Assembly: GCA_034111645.1 (NCBI GenBank)
Contig: JAWUWW010000042.1
Span: 62,001-126,000, forward strand
Source of the DNA: CANLBN01 sp034111645
GTDB taxonomy: Bacteria > Pseudomonadota > Gammaproteobacteria > Pseudomonadales > Cellvibrionaceae
Reading direction: 5' to 3'
DNA length: 64,000 nucleotides
Shown here: in pieces, positions 25,471-34,783 of the stretch
Layout: each line of letters begins with the position of its first letter
How positions within the stretch are numbered: the stretch's first letter is position 1
Notes under the pieces: model-generated
Told to the model about the DNA's origin: nothing
What the model saw: the letters and a program-made list of their open reading frames with translations, nothing else
The model's database searches: none
Program-made: the position numbers and the translations under genes

Positions 25471-26271
25471 ATGGACTTAGCTGTGAATTCTGAAGGCCTG
25501 AACAGTGCAATTTATTCTGGACAGGTTAGGCATAGGCGTTTTAGCCCTAAAAAGCACAGTTTTATCTATAACGTATTTATGGTTTATCTAGATTTACAAG
25601 AACTTGATGATGTTTTTGTGCAAAGCCGTTGGTGGTCAAAAGAACGACTTAATATTGCCCAATTTAGGCGCTCTGATTTTTTCGATAAAGATGCGGATAG
25701 TTCTCTCTATGAAGCCATTGCTGATTGGCTAGAGTTAGAAAATGGTAGGCGACCGGAAGGGCCAATTCGTATGTTGGCAAACTTACGTTACTTTGGTTTT
25801 ATTATAAATCCTATAACTTGTTATTATTGTTTTGATAAGTTGGGCAAAGAATTACAAACCGTTGTATTAGAAGTCACCAATACGCCTTGGGGAGATCGCT
25901 GCCACTATATTTTAAATATCGATGACTCGAGTAATGACATTAATACAGACACCGAGCTACAAAATAAGCAAGCACTAAGCTTTAGTAAAAAAATGCACGT
26001 TTCACCATTTCAACCAATGGGCTTAGAGTATCATTGGGTAGGTAAAGCACCGAATAAAAACTTACTTGTTCATCTTGATGTTCATCGTGAGCAAGAGTCA
26101 ATATTCGATGCAACTTTGACTTTGAAAAGGGAAGTGATTAGTAAAAACAGTATGAATAGTATTTTGTGGCGCTATCCCTTGATGACAATAAAAGTTGTTA
26201 TTAGTATTTATTGGGAAGCATTTAAGTTATTTTTAAAGCGTATACCATTTTTTTCTGCACCAAATAATTAA
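25471..26271 (+). CDS. DUF1365 family protein
   Basis: This 266-residue protein has the DUF1365 hallmarks: an N-terminal VRHRRFSPKKHSFIYNVFM, then LRYFGFIINPITCYYCFD, VLEVTNTPWGDRCHYIL, KKMHVSPFQPMGLEYHW and a C-terminal WWR-like LWRYPLMTIKVVISIYWEAFKLF. The family has no established activity. It is found almost only beside the FAD oxidoreductase and the cyclopropane-synthase-like methyltransferase, which implies work on the same lipid substrate. The amphipathic C-terminus may bind membranes. It is plausibly in one transcript with the genes on both sides. Confidence 0.9.
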   Translation: MDLAVNSEGLNSAIYSGQVRHRRFSPKKHSFIYNVFMVYLDLQELDDVFVQSRWWSKERLNIAQFRRSDFFDKDADSSLYEAIADWLELENGRRPEGPIRMLANLRYFGFIINPITCYYCFDKLGKELQTVVLEVTNTPWGDRCHYILNIDDSSNDINTDTELQNKQALSFSKKMHVSPFQPMGLEYHWVGKAPNKNLLVHLDVHREQESIFDATLTLKREVISKNSMNSILWRYPLMTIKVVISIYWEAFKLFLKRIPFFSAPNN

Positions 26272-26402
26272 TAAAATGGTGGCTGGTCTTCAGTAAACGC
26301 GATTAAAAGTATATTTTTTGTAAAATCAGATAAACTCATTTAAAGAAAATTTTTTAAGTGCTGCATATTAATAAATAAACACATTACCGTAGGAGCCTAT
26401 TA

Positions 26403-27689
26403 ATGAGAGCAGTTAGTATCGACAATAAAAAAATCAGCCAATCTTCTTTAAGTATGATTGATGGCTGGGCTAAGAAACTGATATTTAAATGGTTGGCTAA
26501 GATGAAAAATGGCCGCTTAACTGTTATTGATAACGGTGAGAAATACTCATTTGGTGAGTCTGAAAGTGATGCAAAAATTTACGGTATTATTAATGTTGAG
26601 CATCAATCAACTTACAGAGATATGTTATTTAATGGTGCGATAGGTACTGGTGAAGCTTACATGAAAGGCTCTTGGAGCTCACCTAATCTTGTGCATGTGA
26701 TTCAAGTGATTTGTCAGAATATGGATTTAGTGATTGATTTAAATAGTGGTTGGTCAAAGTTCAGTAATATATTTATGGGATGGGCGCATCGTCTATATAG
26801 ATCTAACAATAAGCACAATTCAAAATTAAATATTGCTGCTCATTATGATCTTGGTAATGACTTTTTTTCGCTTTTTCTCGATCCTAATATGATGTATTCA
26901 TCAGCTATATATCCCGATGAGAAAATAAATTTTAATGATGCGGCAAGCTATAAGTTAGATCATATTTGTCAACAATTGAAGCTAACAGCAAGTGATCACC
27001 TTTTAGAAATAGGTACGGGGTGGGGTGGAATGGCTATTTACGCAGCAATAAATTATGGCTGCAAAGTAACCACAACGACCATTTCTCAAGAGCAACATAA
27101 ATATGCTGTTGAGCAGGTAAAAGCCGAAGGTTTAGAGCATAAAATTACAGTTTTATTGGATGATTATCGCGACTTAACGGGACAGTTTGATAAATTAGTG
27201 TCGATAGAAATGATAGAGGCTGTAGGCCCACAATACTATAAAAGTTATTTTCACATGTGTAGTAATTTACTCAAAAAAGATGGTCTTATGTTAATTCAGG
27301 CGATTACTATGCCGGATCAACGCTATGCTGTTACTTCTGACGGTGTCGATTTTATACAGAAATATATTTTTCCGGGCGGTCACCTGCCATGCAACTCTGT
27401 GTTGCTAGAAAATGTTGCCAAATATACTGATATGCAAGTTGTGGGTATAGAAGACATTACTTTCGATTATGCAAAAACTCTACATGATTGGAGAGAACGT
27501 TTCTTTGATCAATTGTCTGCTGTTAAAAAGCAAGGTTATGATGATGTATTCATTCGTATGTGGGATTATTATCTGAGTTACTGTGAGGGTGGTTTTCGTG
27601 AGCGCGCAATTGGCACTATACAAATGCTAATAGCAAAACCCCGCTGCCTGCATTTGCCAGCAATTAAGAATTTCAAAACTGTTGCTTAA
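26403..27689 (+). CDS. cfa: Cyclopropane-fatty-acid-synthase-like methyltransferase
   Basis: The 428-residue protein carries a CFA-synthase N-domain (residues 40-130, with GTGEAYMKGSW) and a SAM-methyltransferase domain starting near AHYDLGNDFFSLFLDPNMMYSSA. Motif I is LEIGTGWGGMAIYAA, followed by TTTISQEQHKYA and SIEMIEAVG. The C-terminus (YCEGGFRERAIGTIQMLIAKP) is typical. It transfers a methyl or methylene group from S-adenosylmethionine to unsaturated acyl chains of membrane phospholipids. In ChrR-controlled loci this could be a true cyclopropane synthase or a UfaM-type methylase leading to furan fatty acids; sequence alone does not decide. AGGAG precedes the ATG. Confidence 0.92.
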   Translation: MRAVSIDNKKISQSSLSMIDGWAKKLIFKWLAKMKNGRLTVIDNGEKYSFGESESDAKIYGIINVEHQSTYRDMLFNGAIGTGEAYMKGSWSSPNLVHVIQVICQNMDLVIDLNSGWSKFSNIFMGWAHRLYRSNNKHNSKLNIAAHYDLGNDFFSLFLDPNMMYSSAIYPDEKINFNDAASYKLDHICQQLKLTASDHLLEIGTGWGGMAIYAAINYGCKVTTTTISQEQHKYAVEQVKAEGLEHKITVLLDDYRDLTGQFDKLVSIEMIEAVGPQYYKSYFHMCSNLLKKDGLMLIQAITMPDQRYAVTSDGVDFIQKYIFPGGHLPCNSVLLENVAKYTDMQVVGIEDITFDYAKTLHDWRERFFDQLSAVKKQGYDDVFIRMWDYYLSYCEGGFRERAIGTIQMLIAKPRCLHLPAIKNFKTVA

Positions 27690-27857
27690 ATTTAGGAATA
27701 ACGCATCTGTCATTAACGCAAAAAATATTTATAAATAATTACCAAAGAGCTTGTTAATTATTTATAGATGTTCTGTCGAACTGACTTTTCAAAGTCTTTC
27801 GAGGCAGTAGTTGATTGATGATTGGATTATAAAATCCAAAACCAATAGGTTTTTTAA

Positions 27858-28709
27858 ATGATTTTAGAGACACGTTTTTTTAACACATTATTTTTACCTT
27901 CTATATTTATTTTTGTATTTATTACGGGAACATCAGTCAGTGCGGATGTATTGAAGTCATGCCCCCAGTATCAATCTCCCAATAAAAAAGCAAATATTAT
28001 TGGTATGGTGCGAGATATTGAAAGTAGTCAGGTTCTTTATTGTGAGTATCATATTTTTAATAATGAAGAAAATTTTGATAAAATTTATAAAAAAACTATT
28101 GTTGAATATAGAGCATATGACCAAATGCTCATTGCTACAAAAACAGTTGATTATTCGCCAGGTTTAATTCGTCCAAATGTTGTCCAATTAGACTTGCGTA
28201 ACAACGAGTTGCGCAGTTCTATAAATAGCTCTGTCGATAAAGCTAATATAAATGCTAAAGGTGCAAACAAGGAAGAGAAGGATACCGTTATCAATGTTAG
28301 TTATCGGAAACCGAATTCTGAACTAGTGGAATCGGCTGCAATTGAGTTGGAAAATATGCTGGTAATTGATGCTGGTTTTGACGAAGCGGTGAAAGAGAAT
28401 TGGTCAACGTTAACCGGTGGCGAAAAACTCATTATAGATTTTTTATCGCCAGTGCATTTAAGAACGATTAAATTAACTGTCAGGCAGTCTAATACTGATG
28501 AATGCTACCAAGACACTTACGATAAGAAAACACAGACCTGTTTTTTAATACGGCCTTCTAATATGTTGCTTAATTTGTTTGTAAAGCCATTGGCTCTGAC
28601 TTATGACCTTGCGTCTAAACGCTTATTACGTTTCAAGGGCGATGTAAATATCACAGATGCCCAAGGTGACACTCAAAGTGCAGTTATTCAATATTATTAT
28701 GATAGCTAA
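27858..28709 (+). CDS. Exported protein of unknown function, end of lipid locus
   Basis: I do not recognise this 283-residue protein. It has a clear signal peptide (residues 1-29, hydrophobic FLPSIFIFVFITG, cleavage near SVSA-DV). The mature part starts with CPQYQS, is rich in beta-type sequence, and has a Cys pair in DECYQDTYDKKTQTCFLI. It ends RFKGDVNITDAQGDTQSAVIQYYY, like a periplasmic beta-structured lipid- or sugar-binding domain. It follows the cfa-like gene by about 170 bases in the same direction and may be its last operon member, in the place where DUF3833 or chalcone-isomerase-like genes often occur. No function is proposed. Confidence 0.6.
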   Translation: MILETRFFNTLFLPSIFIFVFITGTSVSADVLKSCPQYQSPNKKANIIGMVRDIESSQVLYCEYHIFNNEENFDKIYKKTIVEYRAYDQMLIATKTVDYSPGLIRPNVVQLDLRNNELRSSINSSVDKANINAKGANKEEKDTVINVSYRKPNSELVESAAIELENMLVIDAGFDEAVKENWSTLTGGEKLIIDFLSPVHLRTIKLTVRQSNTDECYQDTYDKKTQTCFLIRPSNMLLNLFVKPLALTYDLASKRLLRFKGDVNITDAQGDTQSAVIQYYYDS

Positions 28710-28836
28710 TTATTAATGAAAACCCTGCGCTTAAAGCATAGAGCATAGTGTTTCATTTTTATTTGTTACTTGATGGGTAACTTAGTAAGCAGATTTTGAA
28801 TTTTGATAGGCGATTTATTTTTTGATTTAAGATAAA

Positions 28837-29052
28837 TTATTTCCAGCCATGAAGCCAATGATTTTCATCTTTTAAATCATTCCAGTTAATAGAGGCGCAC
28901 CGCTTTGAAGTAACTGCTTCTAGTGAGCATGAAACGACAATATCCTCGTCATCAAATTCAATATCGCTTACCAAGAAATGCTTTTCTTTATTGATTGGGT
29001 TAACAGCTGTCCATTTGCTGTTGAGTAATTTTTTTGGATTAATTTTATTCAC
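28837..29052 (-). CDS. TIGR02450 family Trp-rich small protein
   Basis: This 71-residue protein contains the family pattern NPKKLLNSKWTAVNPINKEKH, LEAVTSKRCASINW and a C-terminal HWLHGWK. The family has no known function. The frame opens at an ATG 13 codons earlier, but GTG at 29050-29052 is preceded by TGGAG at good spacing and gives the normal family start (NKINPKKLL), so it is preferred. It lies convergent to the lipid operon. Confidence 0.82.
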   Translation of the reverse strand: MNKINPKKLLNSKWTAVNPINKEKHFLVSDIEFDDEDIVVSCSLEAVTSKRCASINWNDLKDENHWLHGWK

Positions 29053-29139
29053 CAAAACTCCAAAATACATTGTATGGTTTTGCCAATTCATCGTTTAACT
29101 TTCATATCAACTGAAAAGCTAAAGATCTTATAGTATTTA

Positions 29140-29325
29140 CTATTCTTTTTTTAAGGCCGCATCTCTTTCGGTGGTCGCATCACGCATAATTTTATTGACT
29201 TCTTTTGCTTTTTCGAGAGTTTTAAGTTGATACTGTGGAATTACGCCTTGTGGTTTTTCTTTTTCATTATCAGATTTAGCGCCGCAGCCAATTGATAAAG
29301 CAGCAAAAAGGATAACAATTACCAT
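29140..29325 (-). CDS. Small lipoprotein
   Basis: The 61-residue product begins MVIVILFAALSIGC, a very short lipoprotein signal with lipobox SIGC at residues 11-14. It is followed by a charged, helical mature part of 47 residues rich in Lys and Glu (EKPQGVIPQY, then KAKEVNKIMRDATTERDAALKKE). It resembles small outer-membrane-type lipoproteins of many gammaproteobacteria, with an amphipathic C-terminal helix. No charged n-region is present when read from this ATG, and the frame is open upstream without a normal start. Its function is unknown. Confidence 0.65.
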   Translation of the reverse strand: MVIVILFAALSIGCGAKSDNEKEKPQGVIPQYQLKTLEKAKEVNKIMRDATTERDAALKKE

Positions 29326-29528
29326 TTGTATTTTACGGTGAAAATCTATGGTGTAAGTTGAGTTATAAGTTATGAAATAATTTTTAATATAAGTGTCCTA
29401 ATATATTGAATCGATAGGATAAAGCCGCAATAAATAAGTCATAGAAGATCAAAAAAGTTTACGTTGTCGTGTCAAACTCAGGTAAGTTTTTATTTGATCC
29501 TAGTATTGCGGTTTAATCATTGAAAGAA

Positions 29529-30380
29529 TTAATTGTTTTTGCCTGTGCGGATATTTTCTCCGCGACGACGTAAATATTCAATAGTCATAAGCATCAGCAC
29601 AGAAATTACAATAAGCAAGGTCGCCACTGCCAAAATTGTTGGATTTATTTGTTCTCTTAAACCGGAAAACATTTGACGAGGTATCGTTCGTTGCTCTGGG
29701 CCCGCTAAAAATAGAACAACTACAACTTCATCAAAAGAAGTAATAAAAGCAAACAATGCTCCAGAAATTACTCCGGGTCGAATCAAAGGCACAACTACCT
29801 TAAAGAAAGTCATTAGCGGAGGCGCACCCAAGCTCATCGAAGCTCGTACTAAAGAATGATCAAAGCCGGCGAGGGCAGCATTAACAGTGATGATAACAAA
29901 GGGAGTTCCTAGTGCAGCATGGGCTATAATAACACCAATGTAAGTGCCAGCTATATTGAGTTGCGAGTAGAAAAAAAACATACCTGCAGCGGTAATAATC
30001 AAAGGAACAATCATTGGTGATAATAATACTGCCATTATTAATCGTTGAAACGGCATACTGGAATTGCTAAGCCCAATAGCAGCAAATGTTCCTAGCGTCG
30101 TTGCAAGTATTGTTGCAAAAAAACCAATATAGAAGCTATTTTTTATAGCGAGAATCCACTTGTCATCACTTAGAATTTCTTGATACCACTTAAGTGAATA
30201 TGCATCTGCTTCGAATGCCAGCATACCTTCTGTAAAAGTGAAATAAGGTTCAGCATTAAAAGACAGTGGAATAATAACTAAAATAGGTAACATTAAAAAA
30301 ACTAACGCTAACCACGAAAATCCATGAAAACTGCGTAATCCTATACGTTGTGATAGCGTTAAGTATTTTGGAAGTGACAT
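29529..30380 (-). CDS. Polyamine-type ABC transporter permease, PotC/PotI-like
   Basis: This 283-residue inner-membrane protein has about six helices and the EAA loop typical of binding-protein-dependent permeases (ASMSLGAPPLMTFFKVVVPLIRPG). It pairs with the preceding permease, from which it is separated by three bases, to form the channel of a spermidine/putrescine-class importer. The C-terminus is basic (EYLRRRGENIR). It is the last gene of a four-gene operon. No terminator is obvious after it. Confidence 0.88.
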   Translation of the reverse strand: MSLPKYLTLSQRIGLRSFHGFSWLALVFLMLPILVIIPLSFNAEPYFTFTEGMLAFEADAYSLKWYQEILSDDKWILAIKNSFYIGFFATILATTLGTFAAIGLSNSSMPFQRLIMAVLLSPMIVPLIITAAGMFFFYSQLNIAGTYIGVIIAHAALGTPFVIITVNAALAGFDHSLVRASMSLGAPPLMTFFKVVVPLIRPGVISGALFAFITSFDEVVVVLFLAGPEQRTIPRQMFSGLREQINPTILAVATLLIVISVLMLMTIEYLRRRGENIRTGKNN

Positions 30381-30383
30381 AAC

Positions 30384-31622
30384 TTATCCTAGTTTAATAT
30401 TGCTCACACCAACGATACGATCGTAGATAGCGTACATAATTAAGATGACGGCCAAGAGAAGAGACCCTAATGCTGCAGCCAGTTCCCAGTTGTTAGATGA
30501 CTGCATATGGAAGGCAATAATATTACTAATCATTTGGCCATCGGTACCACCCACGAGTGCTGGTGTTATGTAATAGCCGATAGAAATAATAAATACTAAT
30601 AAGCTACCGGCAGCTAAACCAGGAACAGTCATCGGCATATAAATTTTGATAAAAGCAGGAATTGGTTTGCCACCAAGTGATAAGGCGGCTCTTAAATAAC
30701 TCGGATCTATACCTTTCATAACACTGTAGAGAGGTAATACCATAAAAGGTAATAAAATATGTGTCATTGCAATAATGGTGGCAAATTGCGTGTAAAGCAT
30801 TTCGAGCGGTTCATCAATAACATGTAACGATTGTAAGATAGAATTAATAACACCGTTAGTTTGTAGTAAAGCGATCCAAGATGTGGTTCGCACTAGTAAT
30901 GATGTCCAAAATGGTAATAGCACACAAATCATCAGCACATTGGCGACACGTGTAGGCAAAGTTACCAAATAGTAGGCTAAAGGATAACCTATCATTATTG
31001 TCAGCAATGTAATATAAAGCGCCAGCTTTAAGCTTTTCGCATAAAGTTGAATATAAATTTGGGTGTCGCGCGACTCTAAGTCGCCATCACGATCTCTGGT
31101 TAAATCTAATGCCGTTAAATAAAACGTGTCAGTGTAACGTGCACCCGCTTTTTTCATAGCTCGCCAAATGCCAGGATCATTCCAGTCGGATTCAATCTCT
31201 GCTAAGGCAGCGTAATCTTGGGGTAAGCCTTCTGTTTTGGCTCTTTTAAGCGCTCTAGCTGTTGATTTTACGGTACTTGAAGCTCCAGGAAAGTGACGGT
31301 TAACGTCACCTGCTAGTTTCCCAGAGTCTCGATTTTTTGATAACACTAGAAGCTCTGCTGTAAACACACCCACCACACTGTGATCGGGTAGATTACCCGT
31401 TGATTCGTCCCATGACTCTAACTCTGAGAGTGTGTTCGGAATCAACTCAGCGACGACGGGGTGATAAACACTCCGGCTAAGCATTGTGCCAATTGGTATC
31501 ACAAAAGAAATAATAATAAATAGCAGTAATGGAACAGCGAAAAGAAACAGGATTCTTTTTTTTCGCCTTAACATAGCTCGGCTATGAACAACTTCTTCTG
31601 GACTTAATACATACTCGGTCAC
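30384..31622 (-). CDS. Polyamine-type ABC permease, PotB/PotH-like, with insert
   Basis: This 412-residue permease is longer than typical PotB/PotH proteins (275-320 residues). The extra length lies between the first helix (ILFLFAVPLLLFIIISFVI) and the second: about 130 residues at 55-185 form a charged periplasmic domain (for example ARALKRAKTEGLPQDYAALA). The remainder carries five helices and the EAA loop (AALSLGGKPIPAFIKIYMPM). Start is GTG at 31620-31622, with GGAG at good spacing. It works with the second permease, the ATPase and the binding protein of the same operon. Similar insert-bearing permeases exist in YdcSTUV-like systems, so the exact substrate is open. Confidence 0.85.
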   Translation of the reverse strand: MTEYVLSPEEVVHSRAMLRRKKRILFLFAVPLLLFIIISFVIPIGTMLSRSVYHPVVAELIPNTLSELESWDESTGNLPDHSVVGVFTAELLVLSKNRDSGKLAGDVNRHFPGASSTVKSTARALKRAKTEGLPQDYAALAEIESDWNDPGIWRAMKKAGARYTDTFYLTALDLTRDRDGDLESRDTQIYIQLYAKSLKLALYITLLTIMIGYPLAYYLVTLPTRVANVLMICVLLPFWTSLLVRTTSWIALLQTNGVINSILQSLHVIDEPLEMLYTQFATIIAMTHILLPFMVLPLYSVMKGIDPSYLRAALSLGGKPIPAFIKIYMPMTVPGLAAGSLLVFIISIGYYITPALVGGTDGQMISNIIAFHMQSSNNWELAAALGSLLLAVILIMYAIYDRIVGVSNIKLG

Positions 31623-31645
31623 AATGCTTTACTCCAGTATTTGTA

Positions 31646-32704
31646 TTACTTTAAAAGCCATTCGTTAAACTTTTCGCCTAATGATTCGCCATAGTCTGAC
31701 CAAAAATCACCTGAAGCTCGCATACCTACATCTAAATTAGCAGAAGGTAGTTGGCTTTTAACTGCATCATCAACATAAACCATTGCTGATGCACGAGTTG
31801 GGCCATAAGCAACATCTTGCATACCTGATAAAGGCTTTGAGCCTGTAGAAAACTTGACAAATTCCATGGCATTCGCCTTGTTGGGAGCACCTTTAAGTAC
31901 GGCCCAAGCATCAAGATCAAAAACGTGACCGTCCCACACCATTTTAAATGGTTTTTTGTCATCGTTAATCGCAGCATAAATACGACCGTTAGCCGATTGC
32001 ACCATTACCGCACCGCCATCATTTAACAATTGGGGGGCTTGCGACCAGCTATCAAACCAAACAAGATCATCCTTGATGGTATCTAGCTTTTCAAACGCAC
32101 GTTGTTGACCTGCATCTGACTCTAGCATGTCATAAACTTCATTGGCGGGTACTCCATCCGCTAGTAAAGCCCATTCTAAATTAATTTGTGGACGCTTACG
32201 CATTGCTCTTTTGCCAGGGAATTTTTTGGTATCAAAAAAGTCAGCAATCGTTGAGGGCGTGCCACCTTTTATTGTTTCGTCACTATAAGCATATAAAACT
32301 GTCCAATAGATGTTACCCACTCCACATTCATTGCTCAATGCATCGGCATAAAAATCATCTTTGGCAGCAACGCCATTTTCACCCGGTGGTAATTGGTCTT
32401 GAGGAAATACTTCTAATAAGCCTTCAGAGCATGCACGTTCTAAATCGATTGTTTCGATATCGACAACATCCCATAAAACATTACCGCTCTCTACTTGAGC
32501 TTTAATCTCGGCGATACCGCCTGAGTAATCTTCAAAAAGTACTTGAATGCCTGTCTTTTTAGTAAACGGGTCTATCATGTGTTTTTGCTGAGCCGCACCA
32601 TAAGCCCCGCCAAAAGATACAGCGGTTAGTTTTTCTTCTGCAAGTGCACCGACACTTGCCGTACATAACAATGTAGCGGTAATAATCGAGTTGATTTTAA
32701 TCAT
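31646..32704 (-). CDS. Periplasmic polyamine-type binding protein, PotD/YdcS-like
   Basis: This 352-residue protein has a Sec signal peptide of 22 residues ending ASVGALA-EE. It has the family-1/PotD-like binding-protein pattern: LTAVSFGGAYGAAQQKHMIDPF, VDIETIDLERACSEGLLE, and later KAPNKANAMEFVKF with GPTRASA. It captures the substrate in the periplasm and delivers it to the two permeases. The absence of the standard PotD acidic polyamine pocket cannot be judged by eye. GAAGAGA precedes the ATG. Confidence 0.87.
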   Translation of the reverse strand: MIKINSIITATLLCTASVGALAEEKLTAVSFGGAYGAAQQKHMIDPFTKKTGIQVLFEDYSGGIAEIKAQVESGNVLWDVVDIETIDLERACSEGLLEVFPQDQLPPGENGVAAKDDFYADALSNECGVGNIYWTVLYAYSDETIKGGTPSTIADFFDTKKFPGKRAMRKRPQINLEWALLADGVPANEVYDMLESDAGQQRAFEKLDTIKDDLVWFDSWSQAPQLLNDGGAVMVQSANGRIYAAINDDKKPFKMVWDGHVFDLDAWAVLKGAPNKANAMEFVKFSTGSKPLSGMQDVAYGPTRASAMVYVDDAVKSQLPSANLDVGMRASGDFWSDYGESLGEKFNEWLLK

Positions 32705-32745
32705 AATAAATCTCTTCGTTAGTGGTTAAGGTTAATGGTTAATAT

Positions 32746-33849
32746 CTAAGTTAAAGACTCCTGAAAAGCAGTTGCCCTCTCTAAAGGCCAGCTCAGGTGG
32801 GTTGAATCGCCTTTTTTAATCACAGGCGCATCATGATCATTAAGCAACTTGACCCAAACTTCGGTCCCGCAACCCAATGAAAAATAGTAATGAATAGAGT
32901 CACCGACGTAGACATTCATTATAAATTTACTGTCTACATTATTTTTGCGTTGTTCTGCTGGCTTGTTGATAAAGAGATTTTCAGGCCTTATCGTCACCGT
33001 GCATTGCGCGCCGATGTCTTTACAGTTGCCGTTTCGTACATTTACCTCGCTGCCATCAGCGAGTGTTACCGTCACGATTTCTTCATTAATTGCTTTGATG
33101 ACTCCGCTAATATTATTATTTTCACCAATAAAATTAGCCACAAAGAGATTGCTTGGTTTTTCATATAATGTCGCAGGCTCAGCACATTGCTGAACTATGC
33201 CATCATCAAATACAGCAATTCGATCGGACATAGTTAATGCCTCAGTTTGATCATGTGTTACATAAATGGCTGTAAAACCGATTCTTTCATGTAGACGTTT
33301 TATTTCAAGCTGCATCTGTTCGCGTAAATTCTTATCCAAAGCGCCCAAGGGTTCATCCATAAGGATAATGCTAGCCTCAAAAATTAACGCCCTAGCAACA
33401 GCAACACGTTGTTGTTGGCCCCCGGAGAGCTGACCTGGATAACGTTTGCCAAAATCAGTTAGCTCTACTAATTCGAGTGTGGCCTGTACTTTTTGTTTAA
33501 TCTCATCAGCGGGTAATTTTCTAACTTTGAGAGGGTATGCTAAATTTTCTGAAATAGTCATATGTGGAAAAAGTGCATAGTGTTGAAACACAACACCAAT
33601 ATTTCGATAATAAGGCGCGATATTGTTGACAGGATTACCATCAATTAAAATGCTACCGCTAGAGACTTCTTCAAAGCCTGCTAGCATCATTAAACAGGTA
33701 CTTTTGCCGGAGCCAGAGGGACCTAATAAGGTAACAAATTCACCTTCTCTAATGTCTAAGTTAAAATCTTTGACCACTAAGTTTTTTTGGTCATAACTTT
33801 TCTTGACATTGATAAACTGGACATATTTATTATTAAGCTTGGACTGCAT
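32746..33849 (-). CDS. Polyamine-type ABC transporter ATPase, PotA-like
   Basis: The 367-residue cytoplasmic ATPase has Walker A GPSGSGKST, Q-loop VFQHYALFPHMT, signature LSGGQQQRVAVARAL, Walker B IILMDEPLGALD and H-loop VTHDQTEA, followed by a TOBE domain from about residue 240. It powers import through the two downstream permeases. As first gene of the ATPase-binding protein-permease-permease operon, it should follow the promoter in the long AT-rich region upstream. PotA-like sequences also serve iron and phosphonate systems, but the partners point to a polyamine-class substrate. Confidence 0.92.
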   Translation of the reverse strand: MQSKLNNKYVQFINVKKSYDQKNLVVKDFNLDIREGEFVTLLGPSGSGKSTCLMMLAGFEEVSSGSILIDGNPVNNIAPYYRNIGVVFQHYALFPHMTISENLAYPLKVRKLPADEIKQKVQATLELVELTDFGKRYPGQLSGGQQQRVAVARALIFEASIILMDEPLGALDKNLREQMQLEIKRLHERIGFTAIYVTHDQTEALTMSDRIAVFDDGIVQQCAEPATLYEKPSNLFVANFIGENNNISGVIKAINEEIVTVTLADGSEVNVRNGNCKDIGAQCTVTIRPENLFINKPAEQRKNNVDSKFIMNVYVGDSIHYYFSLGCGTEVWVKLLNDHDAPVIKKGDSTHLSWPLERATAFQESLT

Positions 33850-34783
33850 TTAGGGTAGCCTTACTTTTAATGTATAAAATTTTTTAAATGCTGATGTTAA
33901 TGGATTATTTAAAATTTTTAATTAACGTCAGTAGTTTGATTATTATTTATTATTAGAGCAGTTAAAACTTACAGCACAAAAGCTTAAACTCGCTGCATTA
34001 ATCAGCATCGAATATAATAGAAGAATAAAGTATTAATCGTTAGACGATTACCGTTAAACCATTACCGTAAGCAATGATTGATAGTATTAAAGATATTTTT
34101 AATAAAAAATACGTTAGATGACGTAACTTAAATGTTACGAACACATATATTGATCAAGTTATAATCTATATGATTTTTCCCTATATTGCTAGTGGTAATG
34201 TTTGTGTGGGTACTTATGTGAGATAAAAGAGGGCATTTGAGCAGTGATTAACAATGACTAAACAAGTATGATCAATTAGTGAGACATCTAGTTTTGAGCT
34301 AAAAGATTCATATGTTTATACCATTAGTATCTACCGATAGATTTTTACACATTAAAAGAAATATAGTTTTTGATCTTATAAATATTAACAAAGCTTGCTA
34401 TATATTTTACGCCTTAAAATTGTATTAATTGATGAATTAAAAGCAACGTTTTTAATATTTAAGTTTTGATGTTATCAGAAAATAATTATACTATTCTTGG
34501 AAAGAAGCTGCGATAAATAGCTGTTTATAACTACTGTTTGATTCCAAATATAATCTAGCCACAATTATTTGCAAATTTTATGACCGATGATAATTGAATA
34601 TTTAAAAAATTTCACTATGTCTTTTTAGAAATAAAAAATTAAAACTTAAAATAAATTGATGATATGTAAAATTATTTTTTACTTGTTGAGAAGTGTAATT
34701 TTTAGATAAATTTTTTTTATCCAAATATAATAATTTTTCATCGTCATGATCGGGCCTATTTATAATTTATTACTTTGTTAGCT
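33850..34783. other. Long AT-rich non-coding region
   Basis: These 934 bases are among the most AT-rich of the window. I see no ORF with a ribosome-binding site, no RNA gene and no strong hairpin. Two near-copies of ATTACCGT lie close together around 34050. The promoter of the ABC operon should be at its left end. Confidence 0.5.
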
